From Beroe ovata (Eukaryota; Ctenophora; Nuda; Beroida; Beroidae), in NCBI GenBank assembly GCA_946803715.1, contig CAMPET010000045.1, positions 254,660-273,528 on the forward strand: DNA of 18,869 bases, read 5' to 3'. A program made the translations under genes and the position numbers. Below the pieces are notes generated by a model. That model did not search any database, was not told the origin of the DNA, and worked only from the letters and a program-made list of their open reading frames with translations. Every line of letters begins with the position of its first letter. Positions within the stretch are counted from its first letter, which is position 1. Shown here piece by piece: positions 9,974 to 18,640 of the stretch.

Positions 9974-10073
9974 AGTTCATATATCATCACTCATTGCTCG
10001 TTAGAAATCCGTCGATAAGGTACTTGATAGTTCATCCGTCGGTAGAGCGTGATACACTATTGGAAATAATTCT
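9974..10073. repeat. Direct repeat copy A (pair with 11092-11180)
   Basis: Begins AGTTCATATATCATCA and ends TTGGAAATAATTCT. The second copy at 11092-11180 has the same order of blocks, with two short gaps and several substitutions. The pair brackets about 1.0 kb that contains the Arg-rich peptide ORF. Confidence 0.75.
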
Positions 10074-10675
10074 TACTTTCTTAAAATGAAAAAAAAAAAC
10101 CTGACATTATTGATTATTGTTAACGCCCTGACGGGTCCCCATTTTGTACCACCGAAAATGACCATGTGAACAATCCCGGGATCTGTCCAACACTTTCTCT
10201 TCCCCCGCCGCCTGATCATTTTGGAGAGTTTAACTGGAATCTTATGTTATAGAGAGTTTCAACTCCATTTTGTTTGATATGAGATTTTGGCTGATATGAG
10301 ATAAACGCAGACAAGCTGCCTTATTCCTTTATATCATAGATTACACGTCTTCTGGACTTCAGTTATTTACAATCATAGCAAATTTTGTTGAGTGTAATCG
10401 ATGATGAGCCCTATTGATTGCGCGCGCGACGATTTTATCCCCGGTATCAAATTGGGCATGGTAATTGGCCACGTCCCGCGACAATTCAATCTGCACATCA
10501 TGACTCACTCTAAGCAACAATGTGAAAGTAAACACCACTTCCGCAATTCAAAATTGTTCAACAATCAACTATTTTTCAACTATAATTTGACTCATCATCA
10601 GCCCAGTCATGCTTACAGTGAGTCAATATTCACGATTTAATTTAACAATTTATCAATTATCCTTTAATTGCGACG
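10074..10675. other. Stretch with no supported gene
   Basis: It contains a poly-A run near 10088 and a CG-rich patch near 10420 (GCGCGCGCGACGATTTTATC) resembling the GC-rich repeats elsewhere. The 10401-10640 plus-strand ORF has no recognised domain and is not called. Confidence 0.35.
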
Positions 10676-10903
10676 TCAGCGCCTCGGTCTGCGGCTCCGT
10701 CTGCGCCTCCGTGACGGAGTCCGTCTACGGCGAGCTTCCGACCTGGTATCCACTTTCCGTACCACGTTGTTACGACTTCGGCGCCGCGAATACGGCAAAT
10801 CTCTTTTCTGGAGTTGGAGATTCCGCTCCTCTTGATTTTCTTGATTTTCTTGCGTGTAGGCGAGGTAACACATCACCAAAACAAGGACAAGCCACACCTT
10901 CAT
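10676..10903 (-). CDS. Secreted Arg-rich cationic peptide precursor candidate
   Basis: Intact 75-codon frame from ATG 10903 to TGA. It has three zones. A signal peptide (MKVWLVLVLVMCYLAYTQ, residues 1-18) is followed by a short Glu/Gln/Asn-rich anionic spacer (about 19-32) ending in the dibasic site KR. A very basic remainder of about 41 residues comes last, with clusters such as SRRRSR, ARRRRTPSRRRRR and RRPRR at the C-terminus. That is the architecture of a secreted prepropeptide in which an acidic pro-region masks a cationic mature peptide, as in many antimicrobial peptides. The mature part also resembles protamine-like or mineral-templating basic peptides. There are no cysteines after the signal peptide. 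No family is recognised and expression is unproven. The plus-strand ORF over the same bases (10609-10929) lacks such organisation. Confidence 0.55.
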   Translation of the reverse strand: MKVWLVLVLVMCYLAYTQENQENQEERNLQLQKRDLPYSRRRSRNNVVRKVDTRSEARRRRTPSRRRRRSRRPRR

Positions 10904-11091
10904 TACTCGATTGTTCTATAATTTGTTAGGAAATATATCAGAGAACAAATGAAAAGAAGGTATTATGAGAACCTACGCCGTGATTTGTCAATTACATCTG
11001 TCAAGAGACAGAGATGAAGTTATCATAAAACATCAAATTTGAAAATGATGGATGAAAATGGGATGATCGAAGTATAAGTGTTGAAATTTAA

Positions 11092-11180
11092 AGTTCATAT
11101 ATCATCAATCATTGCTCGATAGAAAACCCGTCGGTCCTTGATAGTTCAACCGTCGGATGAGCGTGATTGGAAATAATTCT
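11092..11180. repeat. Direct repeat copy B (pair with 9974-10073)
   Basis: Same block order as copy A, from AGTTCATATATCATCA to TTGGAAATAATTCT, with a short deletion near each CCGTCG motif and several substitutions. It starts 189 bp upstream of the minus-strand Arg-rich peptide ATG. Confidence 0.75.
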
Positions 11181-12057
11181 CAATTGAATAGCGTGAGAGA
11201 AGCGACGAATTTCAACTGGCAAAAATCACCTCAAGTTTCATCTGTGTTTGTAGGCTGTTAATACCGGCTGCGTATTATACTACTGCTATATTATTTGATA
11301 ATTCTCTCCTATATTCAACTATTTTCTCTTCTATATTCAACTATATTGAGTTGATACCTATCTTGGTAACACTTTCCTTCAATCACCTCAATTTACAGAA
11401 CTTGCCATTTAAAATCGTCAATCAGTTACAGACATGACAAGTACATTGATGCAGCTCATACTCACACCACCTACACCACTGACACCATTCCACTTACACC
11501 ACCTAAACCACTTACACCAATCCACTTACACATCTTAACCATTGATACCATTCCACAGGTACCAGTAACCAGTGGTGTGATTATTAGTTCAGCAAAATTC
11601 AAATTTCCCTTCATCATTAATTTTAATGGGAATTTTCCCAAGTCTCATGGTGGGCTTATGAAATATCGTTAAAAACCCAAAGGTTTGAATTTCAGAGAAT
11701 TGTTTCAGGTTTCTTTTCATGAAATAAAACCTTATCATCATGAATATTTTAACTCCAGTTATTATGTAATTCTATACTGGGGGGAATGTAATAACAATGC
11801 CCATCGCTACATGACACGTCACTATAATTAGAGTCAGTACTGAACCGGATATACCGGGTTAGAAGACTAAGTGAGGTTGCATAACTGGTACCTATCATGA
11901 TCTTATGAATAACGTGGAACTTCAATACAATAATGGCTCACTGAAAATAGTTATAGGTACCAAATGATTGAAATTTGATCAATAGGAACGTTCGGAAAAT
12001 ACCTAGCTGCAATAGCCAATAGGTACAACGGTATTAGCTGCAGTGATTACCACTCAC
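11181..12057. other. Intron sequence, minisatellite, no exon seen
   Basis: Contains a degenerate minisatellite at 11461-11530 (units around CCACTTACACCA). Otherwise AT-rich. I searched the minus strand for the missing ammonia-lyase motifs (VVEGAGA-like and GGN-D-like) and found none. Confidence 0.45.
11461..11530. repeat. Degenerate CCACTTACACCA minisatellite
   Basis: Repeated short units of CACCAC/CACTTACACCA with varying spacing. Non-coding. Confidence 0.75.
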
Positions 12058-14259
12058 CTTACAGCAACTGTTTTGTCGACGAGAGGCTGGGCGGTGGCGA
12101 AGGCATTGTACCCCACGGTCGGTACCGCCAAGCCGTCTGCAAGTGACACGTGAGACGTCGTGTAAACTGGGTGTCCAGCTTTCAGTGCCTCAGAGAAACT
12201 CCTACACCTCTTAGCTTCCACTCCCTGTGATAAGAAAATCTCACTGCTACTGGAGAATGGGTTTTATTAGTAGTGTTGTAGTCCCTAGGAGTAGGAATTG
12301 AAGGACAGAAATTTCTTGACAAAACATTCACCATCACGGAAAATAATATCGGCATTAGTCATTGCTCACTGGTATCATAATGCTTACAGAATGCTAGCAC
12401 AGCTCCATCCGGAGAATACGGCAATGTTGGCTAAGTGCCAGGAAGAGTAAATGTGATTTGTTGCACAGAAACACATGCACACATTATACACTCCCGTACT
12501 GTGTGTATAACAAGCAACGAATACACTGGAGCGGGATGTATAGGTACAAGCAGCTTCAAATCGGCTACAGAAAGGCAGAAGTATGGTCGCTAATTGCGAC
12601 CTGATCCGATCACTGAATGTGCGCAGTTGATGTTTCTAATGATGCGAATTGAGTGATGAGGTTGACCTCAAAATTTTCCCACGCTACCCTGTCGATTTTT
12701 GACCGCCAATGTGCGCAGCTGTCCGTCGTCCGACTGCCGTATGAACATAACGCGATAGGTAGTGAGAACGTTTGTAGTGCCTGCACCTTACAGCTAGATG
12801 AGTAGATGATACGAGGAACCTACTTACAGATAATAACGTGTTCCTACATGAGCGCCTTTTTGAGCACTTAGGTACCTTTGTCTTATTGCGGGAATCCTAC
12901 ATTGCAAGAATTGTCCATTATGCTGTCCATTATGTCTATTGTCCAAGAGTTGTCCATTATGCTGTAATGGTACACACATTACTCCGGTTCCCAAGACCTA
13001 AATCTGTACACTCACAATAATCTGTATTTCGGGTTTCAGGTTCTTGGCCGCGACAGCAACTCCTGCAATAAGTCCAGCACCCCCCACAGGTACAATGATA
13101 GCATCACACTCCTCCAGTTGTCCACAGATCTCAAGTCCTATTGTTCCTTGACCAGCAATTATGTCAGGATCATCGTACCTTATGATATGAACATTGTTAT
13201 TTTGAAGTTGATCAGTGATTTAGCTACAGCTAGCTATTGATCTGGCTAGATGATACATGGCTGCTTGTCAGAGGGTTAAGTAGAGAAGAATCAACAAACC
13301 CATTAATGTAAACTTGTCCACTTGTTTTCAACAAATCATATGCATGATCTTTTGCCTGAAATTGAGGCAGTCAATGAGAAACTGACGTGAACAGCAAATA
13401 ATGAATAAGAGAGACATACTGAATCCAATTCCATGTGAGATCATTTGTAAACCTCAGCTATTGTTGCTCCATGCATTATGACAGTGGCGCCCATTTGCTG
13501 ACACTGGGATATCTTCATGATTGGGGCCACATGGGGCATCACCACAGTAACCTGCAAAGAATTTACTATGTACGTAGTACATAATAACTTGCACACAAAG
13601 AATATCATACTTAACATCATTTAGGTAAAGTTTGTAAAAAATTCAAAAATTAACTTCCTCAAGCCCATCTTACTCTGATCTTGGATCTTTTAAATGATTG
13701 CACATAACTTACACTAATATTTAGGAGAGCACCATGATAAGCCAGGGCTAAAGCATGATTTCCTGCTGATGCAGCAATAACACCAACATTTTTCTTCTCC
13801 TCCGATAATCTCAGAAGAGCATTTCTGGCACCTCTTTCCTTAAAACTTCCTGTTCTAAGCTCATATTCCTTCTTGAAGTAGAGGTCTAATCCAAGAATGT
13901 TGCTAAGAGCACTGGATCTCTGTAGGGAGAATCCTCTATTGTTGAAATACATTAATTGTCTAATCAAAATGTGTTATCTAATTAATACCTTTGGGCCTGA
14001 TTGATTGCAAAAGATCATACAAACTCACAACTAATGGTGTTTTCAGAATTCCTGATTTTATCCTGAATGCAGCAGCTGTAACATCTTTGAAGGTAACTTG
14101 TTTGCCCACTGGCTGATTATTGCTAGAAGATGCTTGTTCAGTAGGTGACGAGCTTGTAAAAGAATTAGCTTCAACCAAGTGTCGCTTTGCAGAGCCGTTG
14201 TTTGTTGCCTGTTTCCCTGACTTACGTTTTGTCCCAGAGGTCATCCCAGTATCAGCCAT
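12058..14259 (-). CDS. Threonine ammonia-lyase, PLP catalytic exons 1-6
   Basis: Exons are 14259-14029, 13919-13713, 13551-13453, 13355-13300, 13178-13016 and 12224-12058. All have GT-AG borders and consistent phases (0, 0, 0, 2, 0, 2). The ATG is fixed by an in-frame TAA directly before it. Residues 1-55 are low-complexity and rich in Ser/Asn/Lys. The fold-type II PLP domain follows. TGSFKERGARN holds the Schiff-base Lys (about residue 104), ASAGNHALALAY is the substrate loop, VGGAGLIAG is the phosphate-binding glycine loop (canonical GGGGL here reads GGAGL), and SLADGLAVP precedes the subunit-contact region. The family deaminates L-threonine to 2-oxobutanoate and ammonia; serine dehydratase or racemase activity is a possible alternative. 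The C-terminal quarter of the catalytic domain is not found downstream; ACT-like exons resume at 8422. The deletion may be real, an assembly error, or missed exons. Confidence 0.9.
12911..12966. repeat. TGTCCATTATG tandem-like repeat in intron
   Basis: TGTCCATTATG recurs two and a half times inside the 791-bp intron between exons 5 and 6 of the ammonia-lyase gene. The ORF at 12838-13020 is a by-product. Confidence 0.65.
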
Positions 14260-14930
14260 TTACTTAAACTAAGCAATCAATTAAATTATAGTCCATACTT
14301 TTTATATCACTGCAGATCCAGAATAATTATGAGCTGTCATACATAGCATTATCATCAGGGGGATACAGATGTCTTGAATTCATCATGTCTTGAATTCATC
14401 AAGTTATATGCTTGTTACTTATGCAGTGAACTAGAGGTCATATAGAATTGCTGCATTCTAGAATTGCATAGAATTGCTGCATTCTAAATGTTGATGGGCA
14501 ATATAATGGCTCATAATTGATGTAGTTCATCTGATGAATATCCAATAAAAGTATGAATGACATAACCACAGTTCCTAATTTATCGATTCATCCAATACAC
14601 AATAATTGATATCAATATATCATATTTTTGCTTCAGATATTTGAACATTGCAGATAGTCAATTGAATCAAACCCAAACACTCCTTCCCCACAAATTTACC
14701 TCCAGTTTCAAGACATTATAGTCTGAAGTCTCTTCTTCAGGATCTCCACATTAACTACAAAGTGTGGCCCTCGTATCTCAAATCTTACTGTAATAACAAA
14801 TAAGGAGTGCTGATAAGTTTTAAATGAATCATGAATACCTTATAGTTGTACTTTTAAGATCTGTACCAACTACCAATAAGACGTGTTCAATTTAAGACCT
14901 GTACTATTCAATAGTAATATAATAATTTAA
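14260..14930. other. Upstream spacer with two small tandem repeats
   Basis: Promoter and 5' untranslated region of the ammonia-lyase gene should lie here. Two exact tandem duplications are present: a 16-bp unit ATGTCTTGAATTCATC at 14369-14400, and a 19-bp unit ATAGAATTGCTGCATTCTA at 14442-14460 and 14468-14486. No coding region recognised. Confidence 0.5.
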
Positions 14931-14989
14931 GATGTTATCTGTCCGGGCCGCGCGCAAAAAAACTATGAACAGTGGATGCAGATAACATC
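14931..14989. repeat. Inverted repeat, 11-bp arms
   Basis: GATGTTATCTG (14931-14941) pairs with CAGATAACATC (14979-14989). The following sequence (to about 15060) has GC-rich runs such as GCGCGCCGCGCGC and another AGATAACATGAACATCCG, so this is part of a larger degenerate repeat. Confidence 0.6.
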
Positions 14990-15100
14990 CGGCAAATCTG
15001 TCCGCTGTTTATTTCATATTGCGCGCCGCGCGCAAGAAACAGCTTAGATAACATGAACATCCGACAAACAACACTGCAATTCTGAATCACCCCAATACCC

Positions 15101-15399
15101 CATGTGATGTACTGATGTAGGAACTTCAACTAGGATTGCACTATTGCAGGAAGCCAGGAAATGCTTCCGGGTTTAATTTCATTTCCGTCCCTTGCGAGTT
15201 ATAGTGTATCCCAGCTGCTATTCTGCCTGAGCCTCGTTTGAATCCGCGCACGACGGTTCTTGCGACGNTCGCGCGCACCGACGGTAGGGTAAAATCCTAC
15301 AACATGTGATGTACTGCACTGATGTACTGATCATGATGTAGGAACTAGGCCTAGGATCGGATTGCAGGAATTTCATTTCCGTCCCTTGCGAGTTATATA
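15101..15399. repeat. Pair of diverged direct repeats
   Basis: CATGTGATGTACTG plus GATGTAGGAACT, then TTTCATTTCCGTCCCTTGCG with GAGTTATA after it, occur in the same order at 15101-15204 and about 15304-15397. Between them lies the GC-rich core GTAGGGTAAAATCCTAC (15284-15300), shared with the block at 1020-1370. Confidence 0.7.
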
Positions 15400-15650
15400 G
15401 GCAATGAATTGATTTTTTCACGTGACCAGACATTAATTTCCACTTCTTCGGCCGCGGCCGCGACGGTTTGGAAAACCTCTATAACAAAAAACCTAAGTCA
15501 CGTGACGAAATTAATGGCGATGGAGTTAGTAAGAGACAAAATCATATATCTGAATTCAAATAAAGGATATCTGCGAGCAACAAAACATCAAAATCAAACG
15601 CGTCAATTGAACCTTCTTCNCGTGCGCGGATTCAAACGAGGCAGAATAGC
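15217..15650. repeat. Long inverted pair, 30-36 bp arms
   Basis: 15217-15252 (GCTATTCTGCC ... GAATCCGCGCACG) is the reverse complement of 15621-15650, apart from a 6-bp insertion in the left arm. The arms bracket 368 bp that include one of the two 224-bp direct copies. Ambiguous bases at 15268 and 15620 sit next to or between the arms. Confidence 0.75.
15396..15619. repeat. 224-bp direct repeat, copy 1, with E-box palindromes
   Basis: Copy 1 of a highly similar pair (copy 2 at 15664-15887; offset 268 bp). It contains TCACGTGAC at 15418-15426 and GTCACGTGAC at 15497-15506, followed by ATTAATGGCGATGGAG. The plus-strand ORF through this copy (15409-15675) is broken in copy 2 by a 5-bp insertion, so I treat both as non-coding. 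Confidence 0.85.
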
Positions 15651-15663
15651 ACGAGCCATAGTG

Positions 15664-15887
15664 TATAGGCAATAAACTGATTTTTTCACGTGACCAAACA
15701 TTTATAATTTCCACTTCTTCAGCCGACGGTTTGGAAAACCTCTATAACAAAAAACCTAAGTCACGTGACGAAATTAATGGCGATGGAATGGAGTTAGTTA
15801 GAGACAAAACCATATATCTGAATTCAAATAAAGGATATCTGCAAGCAACATAACATCAAAATCAAACGCGTCAATTGAACCTTCTTC
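15664..15887. repeat. 224-bp direct repeat, copy 2, with E-box palindromes
   Basis: Copy 2, with compensating small indels. TCACGTGAC lies at 15686-15694 and GTCACGTGAC at 15760-15769. CACGTG E-boxes with these flanks are known binding sites for USF and MiT/TFE bHLH-zip factors; function here is inferred only. Confidence 0.85.
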
Positions 15888-15991
15888 ATTGGCATAAATA
15901 ACACAGATAGTAACAAGAGCTGAACAATGAACAAGAGCACTGTGACAGTAAGCAGTCAAACACCCCAAATCCCATTTTGAGGGTCACTGTC

Positions 15992-18603
15992 TCAAATGTT
16001 AGCCTCTTGTAAGGATGAAAATGTTAATCCAACCTGCGACTCCTTCCTATCCTGTAATACCTGGTTCTTAGTTTCCACTTTTAGCATGGTCGTTGCTGCT
16101 AACAACACCACTCCCAAAGCAACAAATGTTCCCAGGCTGCTACGAATATCCCTAGCGTCTAGAGTCTCCACTAGGAATGTCCCTGAAGCAGCACCGATTT
16201 TGCCCAACGCGTTGAGAGTTCCCACTGCTGTATTCCTGATGTAGGTCGGATAGGATTCCGGTGTGTAGATCCAAAGGATTTGGTTGAATGTTGTAGAGCT
16301 GACAATCATGGCCGCTAGAGCGATATAGAGGAACCATGTGCCCCAACATGGCATGGCCAGGCAGAACGTTACAATCTGAACCAGAGATGTGCCTATGAAT
16401 GCACGTTTCCGGCCGAACTTTTCCGCCAGCCCAGTTCCCATGAAGAAACCTGGAACAGACAGCAACGCTGACACAAGTAGCATCTCGTAGTGCCCTGTTG
16501 TTAGCACCTCACACCCAGCCTCATTGGTCCGCGAACCAAGGAATGACGAGGCTGAGCAGTAGTTCTGGAGGAGAATATCTGGCAGGATAATTACCACTGC
16601 GAAAACGTGGTACATGTTGATGAAGAATATCACGATCAGTAGGCAGGTGTGTCGCATGTATTGTGGGGCGAATACAGCCCTCACTTGACCTCTTTCTTCT
16701 CGAGATATCTTCAGCACTCCTGCGTGGATGAATTGTGCATTACGGTCCAGTGGTGGTCATAGTTTTTAAGTGTTGTTATTCCTTTGACGAGGTAGCAGGG
16801 TCTACGTTCAAAAGTCCACGTGGTTGATCAATGATGACTGAGTAGTTATCGGTCACTTCTAAAAAGAACGACGCGCGGCGTACTAATTGCCCTTTTTGCG
16901 CTGAAAACTACATTTTGACGATATTAGTCTTTCGCGCGTTACGTCTACGATTGGTGCAATTCGAACACCCTCAACTTCCTATATTGAAGGTAATTGGAAT
17001 ACCCTTGAGAATTAAACGACTGCGAGAGAGGTTTTTATATCAGGAGAGATCTAACCTTCTGGCACGTTTTTCCCATTTCTCGTGCACATCTTTGTCACAA
17101 CTTGCATAGCTTTGTCATTTTGACCTGAAACGATTTTGAACTATCAACATGACAATTGTCGATAGTAGATATGGTACGAGTGGAATAAATTTAAGATCGT
17201 ATCTACGTCACTGTGTTTTAACAATTATACGTGATTATGCTTATCAATACTCGAATAATCTTGCTTGATGGTTTTACATGTTTATTACAGAACACTCGGT
17301 TTAGCTTGACTATTTGTCCCACATCTACCAACCAGTTTTTGTAATGTTTGCGTTGATCTATCAAATTCTTGTTCCATATGTTTCCATATTTAAATCTTCT
17401 TAAAATTGATTAGCCTTAATTCGCAGATGGGTTTCGGAAGGTTTGTGGGAGTGATCGCAGTTTTTGTTGCACTAGTTGTTGTAGCTATCCTACTGTTCTG
17501 CTACTTCAAGAAAAGACAGCTATCACACTTCAACTCCCGTCAACGTTCTCTGCCCACGAATAACAACCCGCACGCAAAGGTCTACCCGCAAAACAGTTCG
17601 TACCCGCCAACGAGTACGTATCCGCCAGCAGCATCAAACGCAGCTTATCCAACATCCCATTCTCCTCCCAGTTCCACCTACCCGCCCGCAGCGGCATACC
17701 CGCCCACAGCAGCATACCCGCCCGCAGCAACTTACCCTCCCCCTCCGCCATACACAAGCGGCCCAGGGGTGGCGGGCTACTATCCGGAAAACCCGGCCCG
17801 CCACCCGCCCCATTACTCCTCCCAGTCAGGGATAGCATCGACATCAGTGGGTCGGTTTGCGAGTAATGTTCTTCCAGGGGCACTGGCCAACAATCCTAAA
17901 GCAGCGATCAAGATGGCGAAATTGGGGAAACATATCAACTTTTGATCTTCGTCAAGCGACATTCTCAGATGCAATTTTCAATACACAATCGCAGTGGATT
18001 ATAGCTCTGTTGTACATTTCACTGCAACATATTGAGTGTGAGAGAATACGATGTTGAGTAAGCAATGTTTACTGAATGTTGAATGTTTACTCAACATATT
18101 ATTCCGACTGGATCTAGACACGTGTTAGACCCAATCATTATACAATCTTTATACAATCATTATGCAATCATTATGCAATCTTATGTGAGCTGATACACCT
18201 CAAATATCCATGAGATGTGGCATAAGTTTGAAGGACCTATAATCAATCATCGGGAAGGTTGGTCATTGGCCGATAATTCGCATGGAATTCCGTGCATGTT
18301 ATCTGTACCACGCAATCAGATTGCTAGAAGTGATAATATCGAAGATATTTTTCTCCCATAGAACCTACCCTTGCGTTAACCCTGACCCTATCTATAGCAG
18401 AACTATACTCGGATTGAGTGTATTTGCAGATGACGCGTGGAATAGTGTCTATATACCTGATATAGCGTAGAATCGAGCACTCTCGTCACAGAGCGGTAGT
18501 AGTAGGAGAGCTAAGAGACAGGGGACCACTGTTATGCCCACCTGAGCTCGCCAGCCATAGTCCTGCATCACGCCCATCCCAACCACACACTCGAATACCG
18601 ACC
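15992..18603 (-). CDS. SVOP/SV2-like MFS transporter, C-terminal half
   Basis: Three exons: 18603-18457, 17124-17056 and 16719-15992 (stop). All have GT-AG borders, and phases match at both joins (1 and 1). The readable part is about 314 residues and starts mid-protein, so earlier exons lie beyond the right edge. It begins in TM5 (GSVFECVVGMGV), then TM6 and the MFS PESAR-like motif DESARFYAISG. A cytosolic loop (RNGKNVPEGVLKISREERG) leads to TM7, followed by an extracellular loop with two cysteines. TM8, the EKFGRKR motif and TM9-10 come next, then YTPESYPTYIRN, TM11-12 and ETKNQVLQD at the end. This order and the YPTYIRN and ETK-x-LQ motifs match SV2-related proteins (SVOP) and neighbouring organic-ion transporters of the SLC22 type. 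Substrate unknown. The 1332-bp intron after 18457 contains a plus-strand gene at 17427. Confidence 0.88.
17427..17945 (+). CDS. Single-pass membrane protein with YPP-rich PPxY tail
   Basis: Read from the ATG at 17427, which directly follows an acceptor-like TTAATTCGCAG, giving 172 residues. An upstream 5' exon is therefore likely and could add sequence. A transmembrane helix (about residues 6-27, VGVIAVFVALVVVAILLFCYF) is followed by KKRQ, predicting N-out, C-in topology. The cytoplasmic tail has about eight YPP/YPx repeats (STYPPAA, AAYPPTAAYPPAATYPP) and a PPPPY WW-domain ligand motif at about residue 110. It ends with a conserved-looking segment, LANNPKAAIKMAKLGKHINF. Such tails recruit WW proteins, including NEDD4-type ubiquitin ligases; shisa-like and WBP1-like adaptors share this layout, but the cysteine-rich ectodomain of shisa is not visible. 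The gene lies antisense inside an intron of the SVOP-like transporter. Confidence 0.78.
   Translation: MGFGRFVGVIAVFVALVVVAILLFCYFKKRQLSHFNSRQRSLPTNNNPHAKVYPQNSSYPPTSTYPPAASNAAYPTSHSPPSSTYPPAAAYPPTAAYPPAATYPPPPPYTSGPGVAGYYPENPARHPPHYSSQSGIASTSVGRFASNVLPGALANNPKAAIKMAKLGKHINF
18051..18097. repeat. Inverted repeat, 11-bp arms
   Basis: ATGTTGAGTAA (18051-18061) pairs with TTACTCAACAT (18087-18097) about 100 bp past the stop of the plus-strand membrane-protein gene. It could fold in its 3' untranslated region. Confidence 0.6.
18132..18185. repeat. Five-unit 11-bp tandem repeat
   Basis: Units of CAATCATTATR start at 18132, 18143, 18154, 18165 and 18176 (last unit 10 bp). Intronic to the transporter gene. 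Confidence 0.85.
18186..18456. other. Intron sequence of the transporter gene
   Basis: No exon or repeat recognised; short plus-strand ORFs have no domain. Confidence 0.4.
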
Positions 18604-18640
18604 CTGGGGAACAGCCGCTGTAATTATACCTGACACTACC

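Noticed and set aside
10401-10640. Plus-strand 79-codon ORF starting ATGATGAGC
   Set aside because: Its start overlaps a CG-rich repeat-like patch, its end is low-complexity, and no domain is recognised.
10609-10929. Plus-strand ORF opposite the Arg-rich peptide
   Set aside because: It is the antisense shadow. The minus frame has a proper signal peptide and ordered pro-region, while this one shows no structure.
15409-15675. Plus-strand ORF in copy 1 of the 224-bp repeat
   Set aside because: The frame is broken in copy 2 by a 5-bp insertion, and it reads into the inverted repeat arm.
17530-17883. Minus-strand ORF of 117 codons opposite the YPP-rich gene
   Set aside because: Shadow of the proline-rich repeats; the plus frame has a membrane helix, a PPPPY motif and a sensible C-terminus.
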